Part shown: positions 6,859-15,313 of the stretch, one piece after another
Layout: every line of letters starts with the position of its first letter
Numbering within the stretch: the first letter of the stretch is position 1
Origin: a virus
Strand: one strand, 5' to 3'
DNA length: 36,478 nucleotides
Virus record (IMG/VR): IMGVR_UViG_3300025645_000197
Location: 1 to 36,478 of that record
Translations under genes and position numbers: made by a program
The notes under the pieces: model-generated
Database searches by the model: none
Told to the model about the DNA's origin: nothing
The model's input: the letters and a program-made list of their open reading frames with translations, nothing else

Positions 6859-6866
6859 TATTTATG
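6859..6866 (-). promoter_or_regulatory. Divergent late-promoter box CATAAATA (minus strand)
   Basis: CATAAATA read on the minus strand starts 42 nt before the gp26 ATG (6824). With the plus-strand box at 6837-6844 it makes a face-to-face late promoter pair whose transcripts overlap across the boxes. Confidence 0.6.
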
Positions 6867-6886
6867 ACATTAAGTGAGTAGTTAAC

Positions 6887-8719
6887 ATGCCAACAATTCA
6901 AATACCAATCGGCGGACAGATGGTTGCAGTTGATGTAGGTGATTTGGCGAGTGAAAGCACTCTTCAGGGCATACAAAACTACAGCAGACAGAATACCGAA
7001 ATTCTAAATACTATTGCCCGAGCCGTTGAGAGAACAGGCACAAATACACAACAACTCGAAGATGTAATGAGATCATCGTTGAATAATCAAAGCCAACAGG
7101 CTGGAGCCGTAGCGAAACTTTCTAGTCAAACGATAAAAGACCAACAGGCAGCGTCGAAGTCAAGCATTGCCCGACAAGAGAATGCTGCAAAGAGCCTATT
7201 CGCTAATTTGGAAAGCATGACAGCAGCTAAACTTGCTCAAACACTTGGTAGCCTTATACCTGGAGCTATTGGTGCAGCCATCGGTGGCGCTCTTGGGACA
7301 ACTGTTGGACTATTGGAGAAATTTGGCGCTGCTCTAAATACAAGTAGAAGAGTTGGTGTAGGCTTTGGAGATTCTCTTATGGATCTAAGAGCGGCATCTG
7401 GCAACGCTGGTATGCAGTTCGATGGCTTTACTGCTATGTTGGTTCAGAACGGCAAAACTATTAAAAGTCTAGGAGACAGTACTAGTGCCGGTGCTATGGC
7501 ATTCGCCCAGCTTAGTTTAAAAACACAAGAAGTCTTTAGAGAATTCGGCAACTTCGGCATGGGAATGACTGAAATCAATCAGATGATTCTTATGGAAGTA
7601 GAAGCAAGACGTACATCGGTAGGTGTCACTCTTCGTGGTGATGCTGCGTACCGTAAATTGGCAGAAAGTGTTGCTGATAACGTTAGACAGCAAGAGGCTA
7701 TGGCAACAGTAACTGGACAAGATGTTAGAGAACGCCTAGCGGCTCAACAGTCTGGTTTAAGCGAAAGCAATGTTCGTGCTAAATTAGCCGGCGCAAGCGA
7801 AGATATGTATCGTAACTTTAATAGTGTTTCTGGAGCACTTAGTAGATTTGATCCTAGTGGAGATATAACTAATGCGTTTGGTCAAGCAATAGCGACAGGA
7901 TTTGATCCAATGGCATTTGCACCTGAAATGCTTAGCCTTCTTGGACCAGGCGTAACCGGTCTATTAGACGAAGCAAAAAATAATATGAAGACAATGGACC
8001 CCGGAGCATTCGCTCAATGGTTCGAGACATCAATGCAAGACCAATTCTCGACTATTAAAGCTGACGATGCTAGAATGAATCAATTAATACTATTAACGCA
8101 GAGTTCTAATGCTGCTGTTGCTAACAGCGCCAAGGCAATTCTTGATAGTGTTAATACTCAAGTACAGTTTACAGACGAAAACTACATAAAAGCATTGGAA
8201 AAAGCAGGAATCAGCGACTCAAACGAGGCATCTATGTTATCTTCCACGTTAGATAGAATGACAGCCCAAATATCTAGTACATTATCTACTGGAGCAATGG
8301 CATCATTGAAGGGAATAATGTCACAACTAAATTTAAGTCCGGGAGATGGATCAGGTAGTGTGAACAATTTAGTTGATGCGGTAACTACTGGATTCCGTAA
8401 CGCACAATACAAAACAGACGCTAACGGCAATGCTACAGAAGAGATGAACAATTATCTTGGCATAATAGCACAAATGACTGGACTTAATACACATGAAATT
8501 GAGACTCAGGCTAATATAGACCGAAATACCAAGCAAACTGCGGACGCAACTACCAACTTATCTACTAAAATTAGTAACTTACCATCTGACATCGCTGCTG
8601 CTTTGGCGACTTTGCTTGGCAATCAAGGACCTCCAGGACCTCAATCCGTTAGTACTACTAACAGCTACAGCTATATAAAACCAGGTGACAGAGCGTCCGG
8701 AGAACCCACCCAGGTTTAA
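6887..8719 (+). CDS. Tape-measure-like virion protein (possible gp29 equivalent)
   Basis: 610 aa; T4 gp29, the tail-length determinant, is 590. The N-terminal 90 residues are polar and coiled-coil-like (TILNTIARAVERTGTNTQQLEDVMRSS). A Gly/Ala-rich hydrophobic segment follows near 115-150 (SLIPGAIGAAIGGALGTTVGLL), typical of tape-measure proteins, then a long Ala/Gln/Met-rich helical body. A short collagen-like GPPGPQ stretch occurs near the C-terminus (about 586-591). Weak identity prevents a firm gene assignment; size, composition and adjacency to gp26 support tape measure or hub. It has its own late box, and no strong ribosome site beyond GTGAG about 13 nt upstream. It may instead be a different large virion protein. 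Confidence 0.5.
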   Translation: MPTIQIPIGGQMVAVDVGDLASESTLQGIQNYSRQNTEILNTIARAVERTGTNTQQLEDVMRSSLNNQSQQAGAVAKLSSQTIKDQQAASKSSIARQENAAKSLFANLESMTAAKLAQTLGSLIPGAIGAAIGGALGTTVGLLEKFGAALNTSRRVGVGFGDSLMDLRAASGNAGMQFDGFTAMLVQNGKTIKSLGDSTSAGAMAFAQLSLKTQEVFREFGNFGMGMTEINQMILMEVEARRTSVGVTLRGDAAYRKLAESVADNVRQQEAMATVTGQDVRERLAAQQSGLSESNVRAKLAGASEDMYRNFNSVSGALSRFDPSGDITNAFGQAIATGFDPMAFAPEMLSLLGPGVTGLLDEAKNNMKTMDPGAFAQWFETSMQDQFSTIKADDARMNQLILLTQSSNAAVANSAKAILDSVNTQVQFTDENYIKALEKAGISDSNEASMLSSTLDRMTAQISSTLSTGAMASLKGIMSQLNLSPGDGSGSVNNLVDAVTTGFRNAQYKTDANGNATEEMNNYLGIIAQMTGLNTHEIETQANIDRNTKQTADATTNLSTKISNLPSDIAAALATLLGNQGPPGPQSVSTTNSYSYIKPGDRASGEPTQV

Positions 8720-8745
8720 CGCCACCAGACCGCCGAATAAATCCA

Positions 8746-8753
8746 TATAAATA
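8746..8753 (+). promoter_or_regulatory. Late-promoter box TATAAATA (portal gene)
   Basis: A perfect TATAAATA, 35 nt before the gp20 ATG. It lies in the 69-nt gap after the tape-measure-like gene and would drive the head cassette. Confidence 0.75.
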
Positions 8754-8788
8754 TACTTAATAATAGAGAAAAAGAGAGAAAAAACAAC

Positions 8789-10468
8789 ATGGGATGGAAA
8801 AAACATTTTACCGTCTATCAGGGCGACAACACTGGAGCCGGCGCAGCTAAGCCGACTAGTTCTAGTCGTTTTCAGTCTTGGCTACCAGAAGTTTATGCCG
8901 GAATGCCAAACAGGACTGAGCGTTATGCTCAGTATGACCAGATGGATATGGATTCCGAGATCAACGCAGCACTAGATATCATTAGTGAATTTAGCACACA
9001 AAAAGATGAGACCTCAGGTCTCCAGTTTTCATTTAACTATTCAGAAGACCCTACAGAGAGCGAATCAAGAATCTTAGAGCAATCACTGCGTCAGTGGTGT
9101 AATCTACAGGACTGGGACAAGCGCCTATTCAAAACATTCCGCAACTGCGCAAAATACGGCGACCAGTTCTTTATTCGTGATCCAGAAACATGGGAACTAT
9201 TTTACGTAAACCCCAATGACGTTAGTAAAGTTATTGTGGATGAATCAAAGGGCAAAGAACCAGCCCAGTACGTAGTTAAGAATATTAATCTTAATATGCA
9301 AAACAAGACAGTATCTGCACCATTGAACCACTCTGACAACCAGGGCGGAATGAATAGTATGATGCGCGGACAGACACTTAATAGTGCTGGAGGCTATGGT
9401 GGCGGCGGTGGCGGTAATGCCGGTGCTGGCACTCTTCAAGAAAATACGGTTGATGCTGCTCACATGGTACACGCAGCGTTAAGTGACGGAATGGACAGTA
9501 ATTATCCATTCGGTAGTAGTATTCTTGATCCAATCTTTAAAACATACAAGCAAAAAGAACTGCTTGAAGACAGTATCATTATCTATCGTGTACAACGAGC
9601 ACCAGAACGCCGTGTATTTTACGTTGACGTTGGTAACATGCCAGCAAACAAAGCCATGGGTTTTGTGGAGCGTGTTAAAAATGAAATTCATCAGAAACGT
9701 ATTCCGAGCAAAACTGGCGGCGGCACAAGTATGATGGACGCAGCATATAATCCACTATCAATCATGGAAGACTATTTCTTTGCTCAAACAGCAGAGGGTC
9801 GTGGATCTAAGGTTGAAGTATTGCCAGGCGGCGACAACCTAGGTCAGATTGATGACTTGCGTTACTTTACAAACAAAATGCTAAGAGCATTGCGAGTGCC
9901 CAGCAGTTATTTGCCAACAGGACCAGACGATGGTACTGCTACACACGTAGATGGCAGAGTAGGCACAGCATTCATTCAAGAATATAGATTTAATCAATAT
10001 TGCCAAAGACTTCAGAGCATTATTGGTTCAGTATTCAACAAAGAGTTTAAATTATTCTTGAAAAATAGAGGCATTACTATTGACACCAGTGTTTTTGATC
10101 TACAATTCGTAGAGCCACAAAGCTTTAGTCAATATAAAGAAATTGAGATACATGCTGCTCGTGCTAATGTATTTGGATCTCTTGAAGGATCACCATATCT
10201 GAGTAAACGTTTTGTACTAGAAAAATACCTAGGACTAACTGAAGACGAGATCCTTAAAAACGAAAGACTATGGTCAGAAGAAAACGAATCTAATCCAACA
10301 ACAGATCCTGATGCCGCTCCAGGCTTGGGCAGTGTTGGAGTTAGAGGATTTGATATGCCAGATTCCGGTGAAATGGATATGGATGGCATGGACGATATGG
10401 GAGGTTCAGACGAATCGCCTATCAGCGGTGCCGAAGGTGACGCACCAGCACCAGGAGGAGAAATCTAA
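8789..10468 (+). CDS. 20: gp20 portal vertex protein
   Basis: 559 aa (T4 gp20 524). The N-terminal region has the portal signature YDQMDMDSEINAALDIISEFST, followed by LRQWCNLQDWDKRLFKTFRNCAKYGDQFF, VQRAPERRVFYVDVGNMPANKA and MLRALRVPSSYLP, all typical of T4-like portals. The ring forms the DNA entry/exit vertex, nucleates prohead assembly and binds the terminase. A Gly-rich insertion (about 205-215) and an acidic C-terminal tail rich in Asp, Gly and Met set it apart from T4. The following gene starts on its stop codon (TAATG), suggesting coupled translation. Confidence 0.95.
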   Translation: MGWKKHFTVYQGDNTGAGAAKPTSSSRFQSWLPEVYAGMPNRTERYAQYDQMDMDSEINAALDIISEFSTQKDETSGLQFSFNYSEDPTESESRILEQSLRQWCNLQDWDKRLFKTFRNCAKYGDQFFIRDPETWELFYVNPNDVSKVIVDESKGKEPAQYVVKNINLNMQNKTVSAPLNHSDNQGGMNSMMRGQTLNSAGGYGGGGGGNAGAGTLQENTVDAAHMVHAALSDGMDSNYPFGSSILDPIFKTYKQKELLEDSIIIYRVQRAPERRVFYVDVGNMPANKAMGFVERVKNEIHQKRIPSKTGGGTSMMDAAYNPLSIMEDYFFAQTAEGRGSKVEVLPGGDNLGQIDDLRYFTNKMLRALRVPSSYLPTGPDDGTATHVDGRVGTAFIQEYRFNQYCQRLQSIIGSVFNKEFKLFLKNRGITIDTSVFDLQFVEPQSFSQYKEIEIHAARANVFGSLEGSPYLSKRFVLEKYLGLTEDEILKNERLWSEENESNPTTDPDAAPGLGSVGVRGFDMPDSGEMDMDGMDDMGGSDESPISGAEGDAPAPGGEI

Positions 10469-10668
10469 TGCGTAGTACAGAATTTGTGACCGAAAACTAT
10501 GATGCCGAGGAAGACGATTATCACAATCGTGACAAGGATGATGTTAGACGAACAAGATTGACATTGAAGCATATTAATAGATTGCGTAAACAGCGTGCTA
10601 TTCGTAAAGTTGAAGACTCGACACGAGCGGTCAGAGTTCGTAATATTTACGCTGCTTCTCCGGAATAA
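10468..10668 (+). CDS. Small basic protein of the head cassette
   Basis: 66 aa. ATG 10468 overlaps the gp20 stop (TAATG), and GGAGGAG lies seven nt upstream, so expression is linked to the portal. The protein has an acidic stretch (DAEEDDYHNRDKDD) followed by a basic helix (RLTLKHINRLRKQRAIRKVEDSTRAVRVRNIY). T4 has the small prohead core genes 67 and 68 between 20 and 21, and this ORF occupies the first of those positions, but composition does not match gp67, which is acidic throughout. It is therefore left unnamed; prohead or core function is inferred from position only. Confidence 0.65.
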   Translation: MRSTEFVTENYDAEEDDYHNRDKDDVRRTRLTLKHINRLRKQRAIRKVEDSTRAVRVRNIYAASPE

Positions 10669-10686
10669 ACTACAATATTTGCCTAT

Positions 10687-10725
10687 TTAGACAAGAAGTC
10701 TAAAAAAGTGGTGTTTTTACCACCA
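10687..10725 (+). terminator. Tandem hairpins, possible weak terminator
   Basis: TTAGAC/GTCTAA (10687-10703, five-nt loop) is followed at once by A-rich sequence and a GTGGT/ACCAC hairpin (10708-10723), ending in ATTTCTC. The stems are short and the U-tract is broken, so partial termination or RNA end-protection is more likely than a strong stop. Confidence 0.4.
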
Positions 10726-10743
10726 TTTCTCAGAGTAATGCGC

Positions 10744-10790
10744 TTTGGTTACTAAATACCTATGTAGACTAAATACCTATGTAAACCAAA
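10744..10790. repeat. Tandem 16-bp repeat enclosed by an inverted repeat
   Basis: ACTAAATACCTATGTA occurs at 10751-10766 and again exactly at 10768-10783. The pair is flanked by TTTGGTT (10744-10750) and AACCAAA (10784-10790), so the whole element can fold with the repeats in the loop. Each repeat carries CTAAATA, which is one base off the late-promoter core. It lies 37 nt before the ATG at 10827. Confidence 0.65.
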
Positions 10791-10826
10791 CGGTAAGCCT
10801 GTAAAAATTTTTAAGGAGATTTACAA

Positions 10827-11630
10827 ATGAATAAACTAGTAAAAGTCCTTGAATATCTTGTGAATGAAGAGCGCGACAAAGCAAGCGACCTTCTCCATGA
10901 CGTTTTTGTTGAAAAAGCAAAAGCACAGTGGTCAGCACTAAGCGAGAGCGACGAAAGTGTTGAAGAAGATATCCAAGAAGAAGACCTAGATGAGACGTAT
11001 GACGCTGATCTAGAAGAAGGTTTTGGCGGAGACATGGAATCAGATTTTACTGACGACATCGAATCCGACGAAGACGAAATCGAAGCTGAAGCAATCTATG
11101 ACGATGAAGACATGGATGACGAAGAATCATTGGACGACGGCGAAATGGACATGTCAGTTGATATGGGCGAAATCGGCGGCGACGAAATGGACGCAGCAGA
11201 ACCAGAAGAAGCACTAGCAAACGTTGAAGATGCAATCGCAGAACTTCGTTCAGCATTTGCTGATCTAATGGGTGACGACGAAGCAGAAGACGAAATGGAC
11301 ATGGACGCTGAAGAAGGCGAAATGGACATGGACTCTGAAGAGCCAGAAATGGAAGCATTCGGTGAAGCAGCAGTGCTTAAACCAGTAAGTGTAACTATGG
11401 CACGCGACGAAGATGGTAAAAAATCACCAGTCGCAAAAGCAGTCACCAAAGGCCCAACAGGCGCAAAAGCACATGCCACTGACACAAAAGTCGGTACAGA
11501 AGCAAAAGCACCAACTGCAGCAGACATGGGTGTTACTGGTCCACAAGACCACGACATCAAACTTAAAGCAGTAGCAAAACCAGCTAAGCCTGATACAAAA
11601 GGCAACAGCTTGCTAAAGGCGGCAAAGTAA
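10827..11630 (+). CDS. Acidic prohead core protein (gp67/gp68-like)
   Basis: 267 aa. Start fixed by AAGGAG eight nt upstream. The N-terminal 40 residues form an amphipathic helix (LVKVLEYLVNEERDKASDLLHDVFVEKAKAQW) comparable to the start of T4 gp67. They are followed by about 140 residues of Asp/Glu/Met-rich repeats (EMDMD, DDGEMDM, EDEMDMD) and a basic Lys/Ala/Pro/Thr-rich C-terminal third. T4 gp67 has the same helix-then-acidic layout but is only 80 aa. Prohead core proteins fill the scaffold and are degraded by gp21; the position directly before gp21 supports this role. The basic tail could contact DNA or partner scaffold. Family assignment is by layout and position. Confidence 0.65.
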   Translation: MNKLVKVLEYLVNEERDKASDLLHDVFVEKAKAQWSALSESDESVEEDIQEEDLDETYDADLEEGFGGDMESDFTDDIESDEDEIEAEAIYDDEDMDDEESLDDGEMDMSVDMGEIGGDEMDAAEPEEALANVEDAIAELRSAFADLMGDDEAEDEMDMDAEEGEMDMDSEEPEMEAFGEAAVLKPVSVTMARDEDGKKSPVAKAVTKGPTGAKAHATDTKVGTEAKAPTAADMGVTGPQDHDIKLKAVAKPAKPDTKGNSLLKAAK

Positions 11631-11631
11631 T

Positions 11632-12273
11632 ATGTACACGCCATTAAACGAACATCTATCATTTAATCAAGCTAACATTGTTACCGAAACTCTCGACGAG
11701 GGCAACGGTGGCAAGAGCCTGTATATGAAAGGTATATTCATTGAAGGCGAAGTACGCAACCAGAACGGACGTATCTACGAAGCTGATCAAATCAAGAGTG
11801 CTGTAAAAGCAATTCGTGAAAAGATCAAGGGTGGATACAGCGTGTTAGGTGAAGCCGATCATCCAGACGACTTAAACATCAACCTTGATCGTGTAAGTCA
11901 TGTTATTGTTTCCATGGACACAGATGGCAATAACGGTATCGGCAAACTTAAAATTCTACCTACTCCAATGGGAAATATATGTAAAACCCTATTGGAAAGT
12001 GGAGTTAAATTAGGCGTGTCAAGCAGAGGTAGTGGCAACGTTAATGACAATGGTTATGTTTCAGATTTTGAAATCATCACGGTCGATATCGTTGCTAATC
12101 CAAGTGCTCCAGATGCATATCCTGATCCTATCTATGAAAGAATTATGAATCATGGTAGAGGAAATGTATTGATGGATGTTGCCGATGCAGCTAGACACGA
12201 CGCAAAAGCCCAACGTTATCTCAAAGAAGAGATGACTACGTTTATAAATGACCTAAGGTATAGGAGAGATTAA
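11632..12273 (+). CDS. 21: gp21 prohead maturation protease
   Basis: 213 aa (T4 gp21 is 212). The serine-protease motifs of T4-type prohead proteases are present: GRIYE near 41-45, GEADHPDD with the catalytic His at about 82, and LGVSSRGSG with the catalytic Ser near 131, followed by FEIITVDIVANPSAPDA, the conserved strand before the C-terminal region. It cleaves the core, the scaffold and the capsid protein N-terminus during prohead maturation and then itself. It begins one base after the stop of the core protein. Confidence 0.93.
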   Translation: MYTPLNEHLSFNQANIVTETLDEGNGGKSLYMKGIFIEGEVRNQNGRIYEADQIKSAVKAIREKIKGGYSVLGEADHPDDLNINLDRVSHVIVSMDTDGNNGIGKLKILPTPMGNICKTLLESGVKLGVSSRGSGNVNDNGYVSDFEIITVDIVANPSAPDAYPDPIYERIMNHGRGNVLMDVADAARHDAKAQRYLKEEMTTFINDLRYRRD

Positions 12274-12274
12274 A

Positions 12275-13369
12275 ATGGCTCATAAATCAATTGATGAACT
12301 ATTAAAATCGGGTATGCTCTCCGAGGAGGTTAGAACTTCTATCAGTGAAGCTTGGGAAACTAAGTTAACTGAAGCTAGGGAAGAAATTGCCAGTGAACTA
12401 CGTGAAGAATTTGCAGGACGTTATGAAAATGACAAAACAAATATCGTAGAAGCAATGGATACAATGATTGGTGAAGTAATTGCGAAAGAACTCAATGAGT
12501 TCCAAGCAGATAAGCGCCAGCTAGCAGAAGATCGTGTTTCATATCGCAAACATATGAAGGAACATTCTATTGTTCTTGATGAGTTCGTGATGGAAACACT
12601 TCGCAAAGAAATTTCTGAACTGCGCGAAGACCGTGCTGCTCAAGATAAGAATATGATCCAATTAGAGGGTTTTGTTCTAGAGCAGCTAACTAAAGAGCTT
12701 AACGAATTTCACGATGACAAGCGCTCACTAGTTGAAGCAAAAGTCAAAATGATTAAAGAAGGCAAGAAAGCTATCGCCGAAACTAAGCGTAAGTTTGTAG
12801 AAACTGCCGCAAATAAAGTTGAAGCAGTCCTTGAATCAACAATCAAGACTGAATTAACTACTCTAAGAGAAGACATCCAAGTTGCTAAAGAAAACACATT
12901 TGGACGTAAAATCTTTGAAACGTTTGCTGCGGAATTCATGGGAAGTATGTTGAATGAGGGTACAGAAGTATCCAAAATGAACAAAACCATGAGCGAACTT
13001 CGTTCTAAGTTAGACGAAGCCAACAACGCCGTTGCTAAAAAGGACGTAATGTTAAAAGAATCAGCACGCAAATCTCGCATCGCTGAGGACACAGCATCAC
13101 GTAAAAGCATCATGAATGAAATGATGTCTCCTCTAAGCAAACAACAAAAGGAAATTATGAATGCTTTACTTGAGAGTACCACTACTGGTAATCTTCAAGC
13201 AACATTTAATAAGTATCTACCGTCAGTTTTGAAGGAAGATATCAAAAAACCACAAACCAAGAAGGTAATCAGTGAATCTACGAGAGTAGTCACTGGGGAT
13301 AAAGCAGTGTCAACAGAAGTTGATAACTCCGCTGACATTGTAAACCTTCGAAAACTAGCCGGTATTTAA
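12275..13369 (+). CDS. 22: gp22 prohead scaffold protein
   Basis: 364 aa (T4 gp22 269). Almost entirely charged helix: alternating Glu/Lys/Arg heptads from about 15 to 290 predict a long coiled coil, with internal repeats of the type KELNEFxxDKRxLxE (about 72-90 and 138-152). AGGAGAG lies seven nt before the ATG. The C-terminal 90 residues (MNEMMSPLSKQQKEIMNALLESTTTGNLQATFNKYLPSVL) resemble the end of T4-like scaffolds that contact the shell. It is assembled inside the prohead and removed by gp21. Position between 21 and 23 and coiled-coil nature make the call secure despite low-complexity sequence. Confidence 0.88.
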   Translation: MAHKSIDELLKSGMLSEEVRTSISEAWETKLTEAREEIASELREEFAGRYENDKTNIVEAMDTMIGEVIAKELNEFQADKRQLAEDRVSYRKHMKEHSIVLDEFVMETLRKEISELREDRAAQDKNMIQLEGFVLEQLTKELNEFHDDKRSLVEAKVKMIKEGKKAIAETKRKFVETAANKVEAVLESTIKTELTTLREDIQVAKENTFGRKIFETFAAEFMGSMLNEGTEVSKMNKTMSELRSKLDEANNAVAKKDVMLKESARKSRIAEDTASRKSIMNEMMSPLSKQQKEIMNALLESTTTGNLQATFNKYLPSVLKEDIKKPQTKKVISESTRVVTGDKAVSTEVDNSADIVNLRKLAGI

Positions 13370-13385
13370 TTTAAGGAGACCGAAA

Positions 13386-14540
13386 ATGGCAAATCTATTT
13401 GAAAATTGGTCAGCAACCAAAGAAGCATTAACAGATGGTCTATCTGGAACAAAGAAAAAAGTAATGGAACAAGTTCTTCAGAATACGAAGACATACATGA
13501 CAGAATCCGCCTCAGCAGGCGCAACTTCTGCAGGTAACATTGCCTCACTTAACAAAGTGATTCTTCCAGTTATTCGTCGTGTTATGCCTACTGTTATTGC
13601 TAACGAAATCATTGGTGTACAACCAATGAGTGGTCCTGTTGGACAGATTCACACACTACGTGTACGTTATGCTGAAACTTTTGACTCAGCAACAGCAGGC
13701 GATGAGGCTCTAAGCCCGTTCGCTATCGCTACTGGATATTCCGGTAACGCTGGTACTAACCGCGCAGACTCAACTGCTGCCCTAGAAGGTAACGCTGGAC
13801 GTAAGCTCAGTATTCAAGTTCTAAAGCAGACTGTTGAAGCTAAAACTCGTAAGCTCAGCGCACGTTGGACTTTCGAATCAGCTCAAGACGCGCAAAGTAT
13901 GCACGGTCTAGACGTTGAAGCAGAAATCATGCAAGCTCTTGCTCAAGAGATTACTGCTGAAATCGACCAAGAAGTCATCTCAAGCCTAAACGCACTAGCT
14001 GGCGGCACAGATGTATACAACCAAGCAAACGTAAGTGGCACAGCTACTTTTGTTGGTGATGAGCACGCAGCACTTGCAGTTCTAATCAACAAGAATGCTA
14101 ACACTATCGCAGCACGCACTCGTCGTGGCGCTGGTAACTGGGCTGTTGTTAGTCCAACAATGCTAACTGTTCTTCAGTCAGCAACTACTAGTGCTTTTGC
14201 TCGCACAACTGAAGGTCCTTTCGAGGCGCCTACAAACACTAAATTCGTTGGTACACTAAACGGTACTATGCGCATTTATGTTAACCAGTATGCAGCAAAT
14301 GATGATGTTCTAGTTGGCTATAAAGGCACAACTGAAACAGACGCAGCAGCATTCTATTGCCCATACATCCCTCTAATGTCTTCAGGAACAGTTCTTGATC
14401 CAAACACATTTGAGCCAGTTGTATCATTCATGACTCGTTATGGTTATGTTGAACTAAGCAATCAAGCTTCTTCGCTTGGTAATGCTGGTGATTATTTGTC
14501 TAAGATTACGACACAATCAGCTCAACTTAGCTTCACATAA
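13386..14540 (+). CDS. 23: gp23 major capsid protein
   Basis: 384 aa. Recognised by LPVIRRVMPTVIANEIIGVQPMSGPVGQIHTLRVRY and by RKLSARWTFESAQDAQSMHGLDVEAEIMQALAQEITAEIDQEVI, both hallmark segments of T4-like major capsid proteins, and by the C-terminal FMTRYGYVELSNQASSLGNAGDYL. AAGGAG precedes the ATG. T4 gp23 is 521 aa, so this copy is about a quarter shorter; the region corresponding to the T4 insertion domain appears much reduced. A gp21-type cleavage after Glu in YMTESASAG (about 37-40) is plausible, which would give a short delta peptide. A strong terminator follows. Confidence 0.95.
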   Translation: MANLFENWSATKEALTDGLSGTKKKVMEQVLQNTKTYMTESASAGATSAGNIASLNKVILPVIRRVMPTVIANEIIGVQPMSGPVGQIHTLRVRYAETFDSATAGDEALSPFAIATGYSGNAGTNRADSTAALEGNAGRKLSIQVLKQTVEAKTRKLSARWTFESAQDAQSMHGLDVEAEIMQALAQEITAEIDQEVISSLNALAGGTDVYNQANVSGTATFVGDEHAALAVLINKNANTIAARTRRGAGNWAVVSPTMLTVLQSATTSAFARTTEGPFEAPTNTKFVGTLNGTMRIYVNQYAANDDVLVGYKGTTETDAAAFYCPYIPLMSSGTVLDPNTFEPVVSFMTRYGYVELSNQASSLGNAGDYLSKITTQSAQLSFT

Positions 14541-14562
14541 TAGATATCTGATATCTAAATTT

Positions 14563-14589
14563 AGCAGGGCCTTCGGGCCCTGCTTTTTT
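14563..14589 (+). terminator. Strong intrinsic terminator after gp23
   Basis: A perfect 9-bp GC-rich stem, AGCAGGGCC (14563-14571) with GGCCCTGCT (14576-14584), closed by a UUCG tetraloop and followed by a T6 run. It ends the head operon. Confidence 0.95.
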
Positions 14590-14599
14590 GTGTGGATTC

Positions 14600-14607
14600 A
14601 ATAAATA
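14600..14607 (+). promoter_or_regulatory. Late-promoter box AATAAATA
   Basis: It lies 33 nt before the ATG at 14641 and 11 nt after the gp23 terminator T-run, where a fresh promoter is needed. The core ATAAATA is complete. Confidence 0.55.
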
Positions 14608-14640
14608 TGTATATAGAATTTAGCAAAGTGAGAAATAAAA

Positions 14641-15303
14641 ATGCCAATCGTACTCCGCAGTAATAAAGGTAGTCCTCTGACACACCCAGAGATGGACACC
14701 AATATAAATGAATTAGATACCAGACTGAATATAGTCGAAAACTGGAATCTCACGGATCTTAACAACGTTGATACAACTGGCAAAGTCGATGGTAGTATAT
14801 TGAAATATGATGGTACTGACTGGCTAGTCAGTGGTGTTAATATCGTTGAGGATTTAAATCCTCAATTAGGCGGTGACCTCGACGCAAATTTATTTAATAT
14901 TGATATGGGCACGAATATCATCACTGACCCAAAGGTTGGAGAATGGGATATTGCTTACAGCTGGGGCGACCATAATTTAGTTGGTTATATTATCGGAGAT
15001 GCTGGATTATCGTATGATGCGAACAGTAGTACATTAACTAGTGTTAATGTCACCGTGACTGGAACTATTACAGCAGATATAATACAGTCATCAGGAACAG
15101 GTACTCCTGTCATTGAAGCTGCTGTAAATTTAGAGTTGACTGCTGGAAATGCGGTACACATTACTAGTAGTGTATTAAGATTAGCAAGTTTCACAACTAC
15201 TGAACGCAATGCTCTTGCCGCACAAAACGGCGATATGATTTACAATACAACTGATAACAAATTCCAAGGCTATGAAAATGGTGCTTGGGCCAACTTGATC
15301 TAA
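14641..15303 (+). CDS. Phage structural protein, fibre/whisker-like
   Basis: 220 aa. N-terminal IVLRSNKGSPLTHPEMDTNINELDTR is the type of leader found in T4-like marine phage structural proteins. It continues with a module LNPQLGGDLDANLFNI and the ending RNALAAQNGDMIYNTTDNKFQGYENGAWANL. The final motif (MIYNTTDNKFQGYENGAW) is a short form of the one repeated in the large proteins downstream (RYNTTDATFEGFDGANW). Thr/Asn/Val-rich, beta-strand-like, no signal peptide. It is probably a small decoration or fibre-linked protein; exact role unknown. GTGAG occurs about 13 nt before the ATG. Confidence 0.6.
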   Translation: MPIVLRSNKGSPLTHPEMDTNINELDTRLNIVENWNLTDLNNVDTTGKVDGSILKYDGTDWLVSGVNIVEDLNPQLGGDLDANLFNIDMGTNIITDPKVGEWDIAYSWGDHNLVGYIIGDAGLSYDANSSTLTSVNVTVTGTITADIIQSSGTGTPVIEAAVNLELTAGNAVHITSSVLRLASFTTTERNALAAQNGDMIYNTTDNKFQGYENGAWANLI

Positions 15304-15313
15304 GGACTAAATC

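Noticed and set aside
11047-11662. Antisense open frames across the acidic core gene
   Set aside because: Asp/Glu-rich codons read backwards give long Ser/Arg/Leu-rich frames without stops. No ribosome site or late box supports them.
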